Below are positions 7,400 through 15,047 of a stretch of 38,522 nucleotides of DNA, in pieces. The stretch comes from Anaerolineae bacterium. Lineage in GTDB: Bacteria; Chloroflexota; Anaerolineae; Aggregatilineales; Phototrophicaceae. The translations under genes were made by a program, and so were the position numbers. The notes under the pieces are model-generated. The model worked only from the letters and a program-made list of their open reading frames with translations, did not search any database and was not told where the DNA came from. How positions within the stretch are numbered: the stretch's first letter is position 1; each line of letters opens with the position of its first letter. The stretch covers positions 1 to 38,522 of the forward strand of contig JAIOHM010000191.1 in NCBI GenBank assembly GCA_019912965.1. The letters are read 5' to 3'.

Positions 7400-8439
7400 G
7401 GTTGCCAGATCACACCATAATCGTTGGAGTCGTTATCGGTCAACCGATGAATGACCGTGCCTTCGGCATCCATTATATACAGATCGCTTTCGCCATCCTG
7501 CCGGGACTCGAAGGTTAGCCAGCGACCATCTGACGACCAGACAGGATGGGTGCTGGTGCCAACGGCGGTCAATTGGCGAATGCCAGCCCCGAAGGATTCC
7601 ATCAGATAAATTTCGGCGTGGCCATCACGACTGCTGGTGAAGGCGATTTGTTTTCCGTCCGGCGACCATGCGGGTGTACCGTCGTAGCGGGCGTTATTGG
7701 AGAGATTTTTTAACTGCCATCCGGCTACATCCACCGTATAAATTTCCTGATTGTTGTCGCGGATGGAAACCAGCAAAATGCGCTGACCATCCGGTGACCA
7801 GGAAAGCGGCGGGTCGATCAAGATGGTTTCGGTGATGAGGCGGCTGTTAAACGCAAATACATCGCTGACGAAGATGCTGTATAGCTGACTTTCCAGCACA
7901 GCGAAAGCCAACTGCTGACCATCCGGAGACCATTTGGGCGCGGTTGGCATTAAGGAGCGTCCAGAATGCTGACTGCTGACCGGTTGAGCCGCACATGCAA
8001 TCTCCGCCTCGCAGTCGGAATCGATGGTATACATCTCCCAACCATTGGCACGATTGGAAGCAAAGGCGATGCGTTTGCCATCCGGTGACCAAGATGGATT
8101 CATGTTTTCGCTTCTGGAACCCGTCAACTGCCGCGCATTCCGTTTACCCAATTCCATTACGTAAAGGTGAGAAAGTCCATTACGGTTGGAGGTGAAAACG
8201 ATTTGCTTGCCATCCGGCGACCAATCCGGCGACCAGTCTCCACCGGGGCTATCCGTCAGATTGATGCTTAGACGCACAAGGGTATCCATCACAAATATGT
8301 CGTTGTTGCCCGTGCGCTGCGAGATAAAAGCAATCAGGCTTCCTGAAGGGCGGATGGTTCCAAGCCAGATTGCCAGCACGAGGCTCAGACCGAACAGGAC
8401 GGAGGCCATCAATGTACAGCGGGTGATGAAGGTCGTCAT
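7396..8439 (-). CDS. Membrane-anchored seven-bladed PD40/TolB-like beta-propeller (second of triplet)
   Basis: About 347 residues from ATG 8439. That start lies two bases after the preceding stop (TGA-CC-ATG), with GGGAG about 11 nt upstream inside the preceding gene. A longer reading from 8532 would run far into that gene and is unlikely. Residues about 8-30 form a transmembrane anchor. I count seven blade units, including a doubled DWSPDWSPDG; the chain ends in VIWQP, consistent with ring closure. Blade three contains a cysteine-pair loop, SDCEAEIAC. It overlaps the next gene by four bases. The role is unknown; the family scaffold suggests binding of a ligand or partner at the cell surface. 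Confidence 0.85.
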   Translation of the reverse strand: MTTFITRCTLMASVLFGLSLVLAIWLGTIRPSGSLIAFISQRTGNNDIFVMDTLVRLSINLTDSPGGDWSPDWSPDGKQIVFTSNRNGLSHLYVMELGKRNARQLTGSRSENMNPSWSPDGKRIAFASNRANGWEMYTIDSDCEAEIACAAQPVSSQHSGRSLMPTAPKWSPDGQQLAFAVLESQLYSIFVSDVFAFNSRLITETILIDPPLSWSPDGQRILLVSIRDNNQEIYTVDVAGWQLKNLSNNARYDGTPAWSPDGKQIAFTSSRDGHAEIYLMESFGAGIRQLTAVGTSTHPVWSSDGRWLTFESRQDGESDLYIMDAEGTVIHRLTDNDSNDYGVIWQP

Positions 8440-8441
8440 GG

Positions 8442-9416
8442 TCAACGCTCCCAGCGCCAGCGTGCCGCCCATAACATTCGGTTGAAATGGGTAACCTGTT
8501 GTGGCAGACAGCCATCCTGAGCCGTGTAACAATCAGCATCAACCGCGTATAAATCCGGCACACGCCCTTCACGGATGCTTTGAAAAATTATCTGCTGTCC
8601 ATCATCTGACCACAGCAGCGGCACCGGAGTCAGGTCAGGTATACGCAACCAAAGGGGATTCTGCATCGTACAATCACCTGAATCCAGACAGTGTGTGCCA
8701 AGTATGTAAAGGTCATAGCTGCCTGAACGATTGGATATGAAGGCGATACTGCTGCCATCCGGCGACCAAGCGGGATAGAAGTCGATGCCATTTCCAGTCG
8801 TCAGGGGTTGGGGAGGGCAGTCGCGGCAGCGGGTATCCAGCACCCACAAATCAGCCGGATCGTTCGCACTGGCCGCCACGTAGACCATGTGCCGCCCATC
8901 CGGTGACCAAATGGGCATATTATCCCCATAAGGATTATTGGTCAGCCGCCGGACTGCGCCATCGGCGAGGGTGAACAGGAAAATATCCAGATCACCTATG
9001 GGCTGTTCGGCGGTAAAGGCAATCTGTAAACCATCCGGCGACCAAGATGGATAGGCAAAAAAGCGATTGGGGAGGGCGCTGGTGAGGTTGGCACGCTGCA
9101 AGCCGTATAAACTGGTGGTATACAGGTTGCGATCCTTGCCATCATCCACGCTGAAGATAATCTGCCTGCCATCCGGAGCCATCGCGGGACTGCGTTCCGG
9201 CATCTGGCTCTGTGTCAAATTGGCAATCAGGCGACGATCCGCATCCATCACATAGATATCGTCATTCAGGTTCACGGGTATCATCTGACCAGTGGGAACC
9301 AGACGACCAAAAGCGACTGCCACCAGCACCAGAAACGTACCCATTACAGACACGGCGCTCACCCCGCGAAAGACAAACCAACACATCTCTTTACATTGTG
9401 CCCCGGTAAGCCGCAT
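8442..9416 (-). CDS. Membrane-anchored six-bladed PD40/TolB-like beta-propeller (first of triplet)
   Basis: The first gene of the coupled PD40 triplet. A hydrophobic anchor (FRGVSAVSVMGTFLVLVAVAFG) precedes six blade units with motifs PSWSPDG, PIWSPDG, PAWSPDG and degenerate MAPDG and LLWSDDG; the chain ends in RWRWER. The last three blades each hold a cysteine pair at the same place, just after the central strand: RCRDC, HCLDSGDC and DCYTAQDGC. Such loops could be disulphide-closed outside the cell. The start is uncertain. ATGs at 9452, 9434, 9416 and 9386 are in frame and none has a strong ribosome site. I chose 9416, leaving 42 bp to the divergent sortase gene. Confidence 0.8.
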   Translation of the reverse strand: MRLTGAQCKEMCWFVFRGVSAVSVMGTFLVLVAVAFGRLVPTGQMIPVNLNDDIYVMDADRRLIANLTQSQMPERSPAMAPDGRQIIFSVDDGKDRNLYTTSLYGLQRANLTSALPNRFFAYPSWSPDGLQIAFTAEQPIGDLDIFLFTLADGAVRRLTNNPYGDNMPIWSPDGRHMVYVAASANDPADLWVLDTRCRDCPPQPLTTGNGIDFYPAWSPDGSSIAFISNRSGSYDLYILGTHCLDSGDCTMQNPLWLRIPDLTPVPLLWSDDGQQIIFQSIREGRVPDLYAVDADCYTAQDGCLPQQVTHFNRMLWAARWRWER

Positions 9417-9458
9417 AATTGAGCTAACGTCCATTAGCGAACATCTTAGCATAAATTT

Positions 9459-10100
9459 ATGTATCGTCGCCGCTTATCCAGCTACAACCGTCGAGGCGGT
9501 GCGTCCTCGATGGTATTCAATGTCGTTCTGTTGGGTATCATTATCGGGGTTGGCTTTTTGCTGGTTGAGCAGTGGCGCAAGCCGTCACCTGCTGCACCAT
9601 CGGTTACCCAAACGCCCACACCTGTTCCAACGCTCACTCTTCCGCCATCCCAATCCCGTCCTGTGCCGACTTCTATCCCGGAGGCGCGCGTTTTAATCCC
9701 GACAGCCGGGGTCAATGCGCTGGTGGTGAATGTGTATCTGGATGGTGAAAGCTGGGACGTGAGCCAGCTAGGGGAAAATGCCGGACATTTGCAGGGGACA
9801 GCGTGGATTGACGGTTCGGGAAATGTGGCGCTGGCCGGGCATGTTGAAATGCGCGATGGCCGCCCCGGCATCTTCGCCCGAATTGACGAGGTGCGAACGG
9901 GTGACCCTGTTATCCTGACACAAGCAGGGGTTGAGCAGCGCTACGCTGTGATCAATATTCAGCGGGTAAACCCGGATGACCTGAGCGTGATCTACCCGAC
10001 AACGGATGACCGGATCACGCTTATTACCTGCGACTCCTATGATTTCCTTCAGAATATTTATCAGGAACGTATTGTGGTTGTGGCGGAACGGGTCACTTAA
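9459..10100 (+). CDS. Class D/E-like sortase
   Basis: A 213-residue membrane-anchored sortase: short basic N-terminus, transmembrane helix at about 19-36, Pro/Thr-rich stalk at 42-75, then the catalytic domain. The triad is visible as H128 (ALAGHVEM), C191 (TLITCDSYDF) and R204 (YQERIVVV). The TLITC motif and the LAGH motif are sortase signatures. Known sortases cleave a sorting motif such as LPXTG and join the protein to a cell-wall or other amine, or act as housekeeping or pilin polymerases. No protein in this window ends with a recognisable sorting signal, so its substrate lies elsewhere or has an unknown motif. It is divergent from the PD40 triplet and is followed with no gap by the two-TM gene. 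Confidence 0.88.
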   Translation: MYRRRLSSYNRRGGASSMVFNVVLLGIIIGVGFLLVEQWRKPSPAAPSVTQTPTPVPTLTLPPSQSRPVPTSIPEARVLIPTAGVNALVVNVYLDGESWDVSQLGENAGHLQGTAWIDGSGNVALAGHVEMRDGRPGIFARIDEVRTGDPVILTQAGVEQRYAVINIQRVNPDDLSVIYPTTDDRITLITCDSYDFLQNIYQERIVVVAERVT

Positions 10101-10751
10101 ATGACATCGCTGCGCCAAAATCTGGTGAATCGTTTGTGGTATGTCCAGCCTGTAGTGGTGCTGATTGTGAAAGGCACTCCGGGTGAATGCCTGCGCGCGA
10201 TTCAGGATGCGGCACGACCCAACTTACAGCGTTTGCATTTGCGTAATCTATTTATGGGCGGGCGGCGTTATTTCGTTGACCCCTCGCGCGGTGGTTTCCG
10301 CCTGACGAGTAACAGCAGTATTCCCTGGCGACGACGCGCACGCACATCAACAGCGGCGGTGGTTTATGGAAAGATCAGCTCGGCGGGCGAGGGCATGACA
10401 CGCATCGAAATGTGGGCGCGAATGCGATTATTTTTCCTGCTGGATATTTTTTTTGTTCCGGTTTTTATGGCTTCAATATTAATCTTTGCACCCTGGCCGC
10501 CGCTGCTGATTGGCGGGTTGATCGGGGCGCTGTTCAGTTTATCGTGGATATGGCATCGCTTAACGGCGGCACTGCAAGCGGCAGATATTCTATATTTTGT
10601 GGAAAAGGCACTGGAAGATCAGTCGCCGCAAAATATTCCGATGTTGGCTGAAGGCGCGCCGGATGTCATCACCCAGAACAGTGAATTCCGCCAGCAGTGG
10701 CAGAAATTTTATGAGCAGCACAAGAATGACCCACCCGTAGGCCAATCATAG
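10101..10751 (+). CDS. Hypothetical two-TM membrane protein cotranscribed with sortase
   Basis: I do not recognise this 216-residue protein. Its ATG directly follows the sortase stop codon (TAA-ATG), so the two are almost certainly translated from one message. The N-terminal half is soluble and basic, including GGRRYFVDPSRGGFRLTS and a WRRRAR cluster. Two adjacent membrane helices follow at about 109-129 and 133-152. The C-terminal tail is hydrophilic and helical. The two-helix hairpin with both ends on one side, plus the fixed coupling to sortase, suggests an accessory or membrane-sensing role, which is inference only. Confidence 0.7.
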   Translation: MTSLRQNLVNRLWYVQPVVVLIVKGTPGECLRAIQDAARPNLQRLHLRNLFMGGRRYFVDPSRGGFRLTSNSSIPWRRRARTSTAAVVYGKISSAGEGMTRIEMWARMRLFFLLDIFFVPVFMASILIFAPWPPLLIGGLIGALFSLSWIWHRLTAALQAADILYFVEKALEDQSPQNIPMLAEGAPDVITQNSEFRQQWQKFYEQHKNDPPVGQS

Positions 10752-10789
10752 GCAGGCCGCCGGGTTCGCGCCCCGAACCATTGTGTGGA

Positions 10790-10795
10790 TATAAT
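10790..10795 (+). promoter_or_regulatory. Perfect -10 hexamer upstream of the Ig-repeat protein
   Basis: TATAAT lies about 50 bp before ATG 10846. No good -35 is seen at 16-18 bp. A small hairpin, GGTTCG (10763-10768) with CGAACC (10774-10779), occupies the -35 region and might be a regulator site. Confidence 0.35.
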
Positions 10796-10845
10796 GGTTA
10801 ATCAATAAGACTTACGTTACGAAACCACTTTCGGGGAGTCATTTC

Positions 10846-13386
10846 ATGAAGCGATTTCTCGTCCTGCTGCTGGCTCTGTTTACACTGCTGCCAGCCCTGG
10901 CTCAGGCTGCGCCACTAGCACAGGCCACGCCGAGCATCACAACTTTTACATCAACCGCCACTGTTGTTGACCGGGCACAGTTGGCAAACCGCACCGCCCG
11001 TATCCCGGTAAGCTGGGCGACGGCTAATCGTCCCAACAGCGCCAATCTGGTATTTGAGCAAATCCTGCCAGATGGCCGGGTGATGAACGTGGAATTACCG
11101 CGTGACAATCCCTATGTGGCGTCATCTGGTAATGGCGTGGTTGCGCCGTTCCCGCCGGGTGAAGGCGGTACCAGTGTTACCTTTCGCATCAGCCTGATCG
11201 ACTTCGTAAATCTGACAGTTTACGATAAGAAGGAGATCACCCTCCCGATTGGCGATTCGCCCGTTCCAACACCGACTATTGAGTCCTTTGCCGCTAACGC
11301 GACCAGCATCAGCCGTACAGCATTGACCAACAAAACGGCGCGGATTCCCGTAAGCTGGAGTGTTTCCACCCGCCCGGAAAACAGCAATCTGGTGTTCGAG
11401 CAGGTGTTTGAAGACAACAGCATCGTTAATGTGGAACTGCCGCGCCAGAACCCGATTGTGCCATCACAGGGGCTGGGGGTTGCAGCACCTAGTGCGCCGA
11501 AAAACGCCGCTACCACCAGCATTACCCTGCGGCTGCGTTTGGTGAACCTGAGCACCAACGCCACCATTACGCAAAAGGACATCACAGTAGCTATCGACGA
11601 TGCTCCTGCGCCAACACCGACGATCACCGTTTTCTCGACCAGCGCAACGGGTGTCAATCTGGCACAGTTGACCAACAAAACGGCGCGCGTTCCGGTTAGC
11701 TGGAATGTCACTAACCGACCGGATGGCAGCAATCTGGTATTTGAGCAGATTCTGGAAGATAACAGCGTGGTCAATGTAGAACTGCCACGCCAAAATCCGT
11801 TTGTATCCTCGTCCGGTGATGGCGTTGCAGCCCCGGTTGCACCCAAAAATACTGCTACCACCAGCATCACCCTGCGCGTTCGATTGGTGAATTTGAGCAC
11901 CAACGCCACGCTGGTGCAGAAAGATTTGACGCTGCCGATCCTGAGCGGGCAGGTTGTCCCGGTTATCCGCAGTTATACCACTACTGCAACCAGCGTCAGC
12001 CGGGCGCAACTGACCAACCGTTCGGCACGCATTCCGGTATCGTGGGCAGTCGATAATCGTCCACAAAACAGCAATCTGGTGTTTGAACAAGTGCTGGCAA
12101 ACGGCGGGGTTATCAATGTAGAACTGCCACGCCAGAATCCACTTGTGTCCTCGTCCGGCAACGGTGTGGTTTCGCCCGCGCTGCCCGGTGGCACGGCTAC
12201 CAGCGTAACCCTGCGGTTGCGGGTCATTGACCTGACAACTCAGGCCACACTGGCGGAACAATCCATTAACCTGCCAATCAGTGATACCACCCCAACCGCA
12301 AGCATCCGTAGTTTCGCTACAACAGCGACCACTGTGGATAACGCTACACTGGTCAACCGCACAGCGCGTGTCCCGGTATCGTGGGCAGTCGATAACCGCC
12401 CTGAGGGAAGCGCTCTGGTGTTTGAACAGGTGTTTGAAGATGGCAGTGTCATCAATGTAGAACTGCCGCGCCAAAACCCATTTGTGTCCTCGTCCGGTAT
12501 TGGTGTGGTCGCGCCTGCTGCGCCGAAACAGACCACTACCCCTAACATTACCATTCGGCTGCGGGTGGTGGGCATTGGGAGTGGAACCCTGCTGGCGGAG
12601 GCTACGCTGACCGTGCCGATTGCCGGACGTACCCCAGCCGGTAACTCAGGTGGCAACACGGGCGGCGATAACGCTGGCGGGACACTAGAGGTCAACAGTT
12701 TTAGTGGCAGCCCGAATCCAGCAGAACGCGGCGGTGCAGTCACACTCAGTTGGAATACGAATGCTGCTTCGGTACGAATCGAACGGCTGGGTGAAACCGA
12801 CGACGCCTCACTGGAAACCATTGCCAGTGGTCAACCGGGCACGGGAACGTTCGTCTACACACTACCCGAAGATTACCTGAATGCCGCGCCGTTCGTGTTG
12901 ATCGCTACTGGCGCAAATGGGCAAGAGATCAACCAGCGGACGGAAGTGGCGATTAACTGCCCGTTCAGCGAAATCCTGATTGAAGAAGGCTGCCCGTTCA
13001 CCCAGAAATTCCAGGTCAATTCCGCCTTCCAGTCCTTTGAGAAGGGTGTGATGGTCTGGCGCGGTGATGAACTTTCCATCTATGTGCTGTTCAATGATGG
13101 AACATGGCAGGAATTCCCGGATACATGGAGTGCAGGCGATCCCGACCCTGTACCGGGCGAACCGCCGCCAGTTGGTCTGTTTGTGCCTGTGCATGGTTTC
13201 GGCAAGGTGTGGGAGCAGCTTGGCGGTTTCAGCGCACTCGGATGGGCAACGGCTGAAGAAGTCAGTTATCTGGGACAGTGGGAGACTTATCCGCTGTTTG
13301 ATGGTGGGTTGGTGGCCTATACACCACACTTCACACTGCCAGATGGTCGCGCAGCCCATCTGGGTATGCAGTGGTCGATTGATTAG
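10846..13386 (+). CDS. Secreted protein with five tandem Ig-like repeats and surface C-terminal domain
   Basis: An 846-residue secreted protein. The signal peptide is clear (MKRFLVLLLALF, then ALAQA about residue 21), and there is no lipobox. Five repeats of about 112-116 residues start near 29, 142, 257, 371 and 482. Each carries TARIPVSW, then NLVFEQ, then NVELPRQNP, then a strand ending in LPI. A Gly/Asn linker (about 600-612) leads to a different Ig-like domain (VNSFSGSPNPAERGGAVTLS) and then a C-terminal domain starting at a Cys-containing stretch. That last pair of domains matches the end of the lipoprotein at 2271-3347. GGGGAG sits 8 nt before the ATG. No sorting signal or transmembrane end is visible, so how it stays on the cell is unknown. 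Adhesion or envelope structure is inferred. Confidence 0.85.
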   Translation: MKRFLVLLLALFTLLPALAQAAPLAQATPSITTFTSTATVVDRAQLANRTARIPVSWATANRPNSANLVFEQILPDGRVMNVELPRDNPYVASSGNGVVAPFPPGEGGTSVTFRISLIDFVNLTVYDKKEITLPIGDSPVPTPTIESFAANATSISRTALTNKTARIPVSWSVSTRPENSNLVFEQVFEDNSIVNVELPRQNPIVPSQGLGVAAPSAPKNAATTSITLRLRLVNLSTNATITQKDITVAIDDAPAPTPTITVFSTSATGVNLAQLTNKTARVPVSWNVTNRPDGSNLVFEQILEDNSVVNVELPRQNPFVSSSGDGVAAPVAPKNTATTSITLRVRLVNLSTNATLVQKDLTLPILSGQVVPVIRSYTTTATSVSRAQLTNRSARIPVSWAVDNRPQNSNLVFEQVLANGGVINVELPRQNPLVSSSGNGVVSPALPGGTATSVTLRLRVIDLTTQATLAEQSINLPISDTTPTASIRSFATTATTVDNATLVNRTARVPVSWAVDNRPEGSALVFEQVFEDGSVINVELPRQNPFVSSSGIGVVAPAAPKQTTTPNITIRLRVVGIGSGTLLAEATLTVPIAGRTPAGNSGGNTGGDNAGGTLEVNSFSGSPNPAERGGAVTLSWNTNAASVRIERLGETDDASLETIASGQPGTGTFVYTLPEDYLNAAPFVLIATGANGQEINQRTEVAINCPFSEILIEEGCPFTQKFQVNSAFQSFEKGVMVWRGDELSIYVLFNDGTWQEFPDTWSAGDPDPVPGEPPPVGLFVPVHGFGKVWEQLGGFSALGWATAEEVSYLGQWETYPLFDGGLVAYTPHFTLPDGRAAHLGMQWSID
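10930..12640 (+). repeat. Five in-frame tandem repeats of about 340 bp encoding Ig-like modules
   Basis: Repeat starts lie near 10930, 11269, 11614, 11956 and 12289, so the period is about 333-345 bp. Repeats are similar in DNA as well as protein, with recurrent near-identical blocks around the codons for NLVFEQ and NVELPRQNP. Repeat 1 is the most diverged. The similarity could allow copy-number change by recombination. Confidence 0.85.
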
Positions 13387-13400
13387 TTGCGAGAAGAATG

Positions 13401-13423
13401 GGGCAGGTCTCAAACACCTGCCC
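13401..13423 (+). terminator. Hairpin terminator after the Ig-repeat gene
   Basis: A perfect 8-bp stem, GGGCAGGT (13401-13408) and ACCTGCCC (13416-13423), with a 7-base loop is followed by TTTCTGCTCT, 15 bp after the stop codon. The U-tract is imperfect. Confidence 0.6.
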
Positions 13424-13468
13424 TTTCTGCTCTGAAGCGTTTGGTTGCCAGCGCGTTTTTACAGATCA

Positions 13469-13477
13469 TGTTAGAAT
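13469..13477 (+). promoter_or_regulatory. Extended -10 promoter for the LysM-glycoside hydrolase gene
   Basis: TGTTAGAAT at 13469-13477 fits an extended -10 element (TGnTAnAAT) about 60 bp before ATG 13537. The best -35-like sequence, TTGCCA at 13445, is too far at 21 bp. Confidence 0.35.
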
Positions 13478-13536
13478 CACCAAAAGTTTTCAGCAGCAGG
13501 AAAATTGCTTTCTATTCCGACAGAAAAGGAGCCTGT

Positions 13537-14961
13537 ATGCGTCGTTTTATCGTCTCATTGTGCTTGCTGATGGTGCTGCTCTTAACAATCGGGACGACCG
13601 TCCTGGCGCAGCAGCAAGCGGGCGAAATCACCCATATTGTGCAGCGGGGCGAGAATTTATTCCGCATTTCGCTGCGCTACAATGTCGCTATGGCGACCAT
13701 CGCCCAGCGTAATGGTATTTCAAATATCAATATCATTTATGTTGGGCAGGCGCTTTACATTCCAACGGGTGGCACAACACCGCCTCCGCCACCGCCGCCC
13801 ACCGGGCAACCGCAGCCCGGCCCTAGCAGCTACACGGTGCAGCGGGGCGATACGCTGGGAAACATCGCACGGCGTTTTAATACCACCATCCAAATCCTGA
13901 TTCAGCTCAATCCGCAGATTATCAACCCGAACCTGATCTATCCGGGACAGGTCATCACGCTGCCGGGTGGCGGCACTGGGCCAGTTCCGACTCCGATTGG
14001 GACACCGACTTCGCCAATTGCGGGCGGCTTTGAATTGGGTGGACATGTTTTTAGCTTCTCGTACCCAACACAGATGAAGGGCGCGGGTATGACATGGGCC
14101 AAGAGCCAGATTCGGTGGGACGGCAGCGCACCCGCCAGCGTGGTACAGGGCGCGATTGATGCCGCCCGCAGCAACGGTTTCAAAGTGCTGTTGAGCATCA
14201 CCGGGAATGCCCAGCAACTTGCGGCGAACCCCACCCAGTATTACCAAAACTTCGCTACCTTCCTGCGTGGTGTGGCAGCGTTGAATCCAGATGGCATCGA
14301 AGTCTGGAATGAGCCGAATATTGACCGTGAATGGCCGCAGGGACAGATCAACGGCGCAAATTATGCCCAGATGCTTTCGGCAGCTTACAGCGCGATCAAA
14401 CAGGCCAACCCGAACGTGCTGGTCATCAGCGGCGCACCCTCTCCGACCGGGTTCTTCGGCGGTCGATGCGCGGCTGGCGGCTGCGACGATGATATTTTCC
14501 TCCGCCAGATGGCACAGGCTGGTGCAGCGAATGCAATGGACTGCCTCGGCATTCACTACAATGAAGGTATTCTGTCACCGAGCGCCACCAGCGGCGATCC
14601 GCGCGGCAACGGCGGTCACTATACCCGTTACTATCAGACGATGGTGAACCTGTACGCCAGCACCTTCCCGAATAAGCCGCTGTGCTTCACGGAAATCGGC
14701 TATCTGTCGCCAGAAGGTTATGGCCCGCTGCCGACAGGATGGGAATGGGCAGCGAATACCAGCGCACAGGAACAGGCATTGTGGCTGGCTGAAGCGGCAA
14801 CCCTCGCCAAGAACAGTCGTCGTGTACGGTTGTTCATCGTGTGGAACGTCGACTCGACCACCTACGCTGCTGACCCACAAGCTGGATACGCTATCATCCG
14901 ACCGAATAATGCCCCCTGCGCTGCCTGCTCCACGTTAGGCGCAGTGATGGGTGTGCAATAG
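13537..14961 (+). CDS. Secreted LysM-LysM glycoside hydrolase (GH5/GH39-like clan A)
   Basis: A 474-residue secreted enzyme. AAAAGGAG before ATG 13537 sets the start and gives a clean signal peptide ending near TTVLAQ (24-25). Two LysM domains, about 32-75 and 98-142, each have the VQRGxxL...I..RYN pattern and bind peptidoglycan or chitin-like glycans; a polyproline linker separates them. The C-terminal TIM-barrel-like domain has WNEPN (E259, likely acid/base) and CFTEIGYLS (E386, likely nucleophile), the arrangement of clan GH-A hydrolases. The substrate is not deducible; attachment to the wall through LysM is expected. A C..GGC pair (311-316) may form a disulphide. It is a single-gene transcript with its own promoter and terminator-like hairpin. 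Confidence 0.87.
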   Translation: MRRFIVSLCLLMVLLLTIGTTVLAQQQAGEITHIVQRGENLFRISLRYNVAMATIAQRNGISNINIIYVGQALYIPTGGTTPPPPPPPTGQPQPGPSSYTVQRGDTLGNIARRFNTTIQILIQLNPQIINPNLIYPGQVITLPGGGTGPVPTPIGTPTSPIAGGFELGGHVFSFSYPTQMKGAGMTWAKSQIRWDGSAPASVVQGAIDAARSNGFKVLLSITGNAQQLAANPTQYYQNFATFLRGVAALNPDGIEVWNEPNIDREWPQGQINGANYAQMLSAAYSAIKQANPNVLVISGAPSPTGFFGGRCAAGGCDDDIFLRQMAQAGAANAMDCLGIHYNEGILSPSATSGDPRGNGGHYTRYYQTMVNLYASTFPNKPLCFTEIGYLSPEGYGPLPTGWEWAANTSAQEQALWLAEAATLAKNSRRVRLFIVWNVDSTTYAADPQAGYAIIRPNNAPCAACSTLGAVMGVQ

Positions 14962-14973
14962 GCAGTAAACTAT

Positions 14974-15021
14974 AAAGGAGGGTTTGTGCTGGTGACTAAA
15001 AGCCCGCGCAGCCCTCCTTTT
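14974..15021 (+). terminator. Terminator-like hairpin after the LysM-hydrolase gene
   Basis: AAAGGAGGG (14974-14982) pairs perfectly with CCCTCCTTT (15012-15020) and is followed by TTAT. The 29-base loop is long. It lies between convergent genes and could serve both. Confidence 0.5.
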
Positions 15022-15047
15022 ATCCCCGCGTTGTAAAAACCCCAACA

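Noticed and set aside
7000..9200. CRISPR-like array from the recurring CCATCCGG(C/T)GACCA string
   Set aside because: The string encodes the WSPDG motif in reverse complement, spacing is irregular, and it is in frame in all three propeller genes.
11220..12474. Long antisense reading frames inside the Ig-repeat gene (11220-11909, 11464-12474)
   Set aside because: They mirror the repeat structure and codon bias of the plus-strand gene, have no start signals and no protein features.
14974..15021. Riboswitch or small RNA between convergent genes
   Set aside because: Only a simple stem with a long loop is visible; a terminator role for the convergent genes explains it without further assumptions.
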